A stretch of DNA of 6,238 bases from Thioalkalivibrio sp. (GTDB lineage: Bacteria; Pseudomonadota; Gammaproteobacteria; Ectothiorhodospirales; Ectothiorhodospiraceae): NCBI GenBank assembly GCA_007136145.1, contig SLHN01000108.1:1-6238 (forward strand), given 5' to 3'. Within the stretch, counting starts at the first letter, position 1. Each line of letters starts with the position of its first letter. Shown here piece after piece: positions 5,616-6,238 of the stretch. The notes under the pieces are model-generated. The model made no database searches. It was not told where the DNA came from and worked only from the letters and a program-made list of their open reading frames with translations. The position numbers and the translations under genes were made by a program.

Positions 5616-6238
5616 CTAGATTACCTGGCCAAGCATGAAGATGGGCAGGTACATGGCGATCACGAGGCCGCCAATCAGAACACCCAGAACCACCATGATC
5701 AGGGGTTCGAGCAGGCTGGAGAGACTGTCGACGGCGTTGTCCACCTCTTCCTCGTAAAAGCCCGCGACCTTGCCCAGCATCGCGTCGAGGGACCCGGACT
5801 CCTCGCCGATCGCGACCATCTGAACGACCATGTTCGGGAATACCCCGGTGTTCCGCATTGACCACTGAAGTTGTGCGCCAGCCGCCGTTTCCTCGCGCAT
5901 CCGCTCGGTGGCGTCGCTGTAGATGACGTTGCCGGTAGCACCGGCCACCGAACGCAGGGCATCGACGAGGGGGACGCCGGCCGCGAACATGGTTGACAGC
6001 GTGCGACCAAAGCGGGCGGTGGCGGCCTTGTCCAGGATCGGACCGACAATGGGCAGCTTCAGCAGCACGCGGTCGAGGAAGCGTCTGAACTTCGGTGATC
6101 GTCGGTGGACCGCCACGAAGGCCACGACGGTAGCAACGATGCCGCCGAAGATGACGTACCAGTAGGTCTGGAACAGATCCGAGAGGTTGATGACGAACTG
6201 CGTGAATACCGGTAGATCGGCGCCGAAGCTCTGGAACA
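5616..6238 (-). CDS. pilC: Type IV pilus inner-membrane platform protein PilC, C-terminal half (partial)
   Basis: PilC is the inner-membrane platform on which the PilB and PilT ATPases act to assemble and retract type IV pili. The gene runs off the right edge of the window; 206 codons plus the TAG stop are visible, about half of the usual ~400 residues. The visible part starts F-Q-S-F-G-A-D-L-P-V-F-T-Q-F-V, the end of the first T2SSF domain region. It continues with a membrane segment (Y-W-Y-V-I-F-G-G-I-V-A-T-V-V-A-F, about visible residues 25-40). Next is the second cytoplasmic T2SSF domain, with G-V-P-L-V-D-A-L and the signature G-E-E-S-G-S-L-D-A-M-L. The last membrane segment (L-I-M-V-V-L-G-V-L-I-G-G-L-V-I-A-M-Y-L-P) is followed by I-F-M-L-G-Q-V-I. 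A GTG at 6125 lies inside the gene and is not its start. GspF of type II secretion is the nearest alternative, but the pilD-coaE context favours PilC. Confidence 0.95.
   Translation of the reverse strand, partial: FQSFGADLPVFTQFVINLSDLFQTYWYVIFGGIVATVVAFVAVHRRSPKFRRFLDRVLLKLPIVGPILDKAATARFGRTLSTMFAAGVPLVDALRSVAGATGNVIYSDATERMREETAAGAQLQWSMRNTGVFPNMVVQMVAIGEESGSLDAMLGKVAGFYEEEVDNAVDSLSSLLEPLIMVVLGVLIGGLVIAMYLPIFMLGQVI

Overview
The window looks like core chromosome of a fairly GC-rich gammaproteobacterium that makes type IV pili, plausibly of the Chromatiales, Xanthomonadales or Pseudomonas-like kind. The main reason is gene order. The arrangement (secA)-(argJ)-mutT-(yacG)-zapD-coaE-pilD-pilC is a conserved gammaproteobacterial neighbourhood, and E. 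coli keeps a version of it (secA-mutT-yacG-zapD-coaE ... hofC). The assignment rests on protein motifs and synteny read by eye, not on a database search.

Left part, plus strand: a small predicted lipoprotein (78-476) with a BamE/SmpA-like C-terminus comes first. It is followed by argJ (612-1823, GTG start), which recycles the acetyl group in arginine synthesis. Seven bases later begins a two-domain protein (1831-2766) made of a MutT-type Nudix hydrolase and a ThiE/TenI-like barrel. The Nudix half keeps its metal-binding box and probably cleans 8-oxo-dGTP from the nucleotide pool. The barrel lacks the residues needed for thiamine phosphate synthesis.

Right part, minus strand, read from the right edge: the C-terminal half of pilC (type IV pilus inner-membrane platform, cut by the window end), pilD (prepilin peptidase/methylase), coaE (last step of coenzyme A synthesis) and zapD (FtsZ-ring stabiliser). 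The two blocks converge at 2767-2782 with only 16 bases between stop codons. yacG, normally found at that junction, is absent.

Non-coding DNA is limited to 1-77, 477-611, 3557-3836 (280 bases), 4452-4711 (260 bases) and 5567-5615. The 4452-4711 gap, between pilD and coaE, is rich in palindromes and looks like a terminator or regulatory region. The other gaps show little. I see no mobile element, CRISPR array, tRNA, rRNA or convincing new system. The points most worth a second look are the lost substrate-contact Asn in the MutT domain, the catalytically degenerate ThiE-like domain, the missing yacG, and the palindrome cluster.
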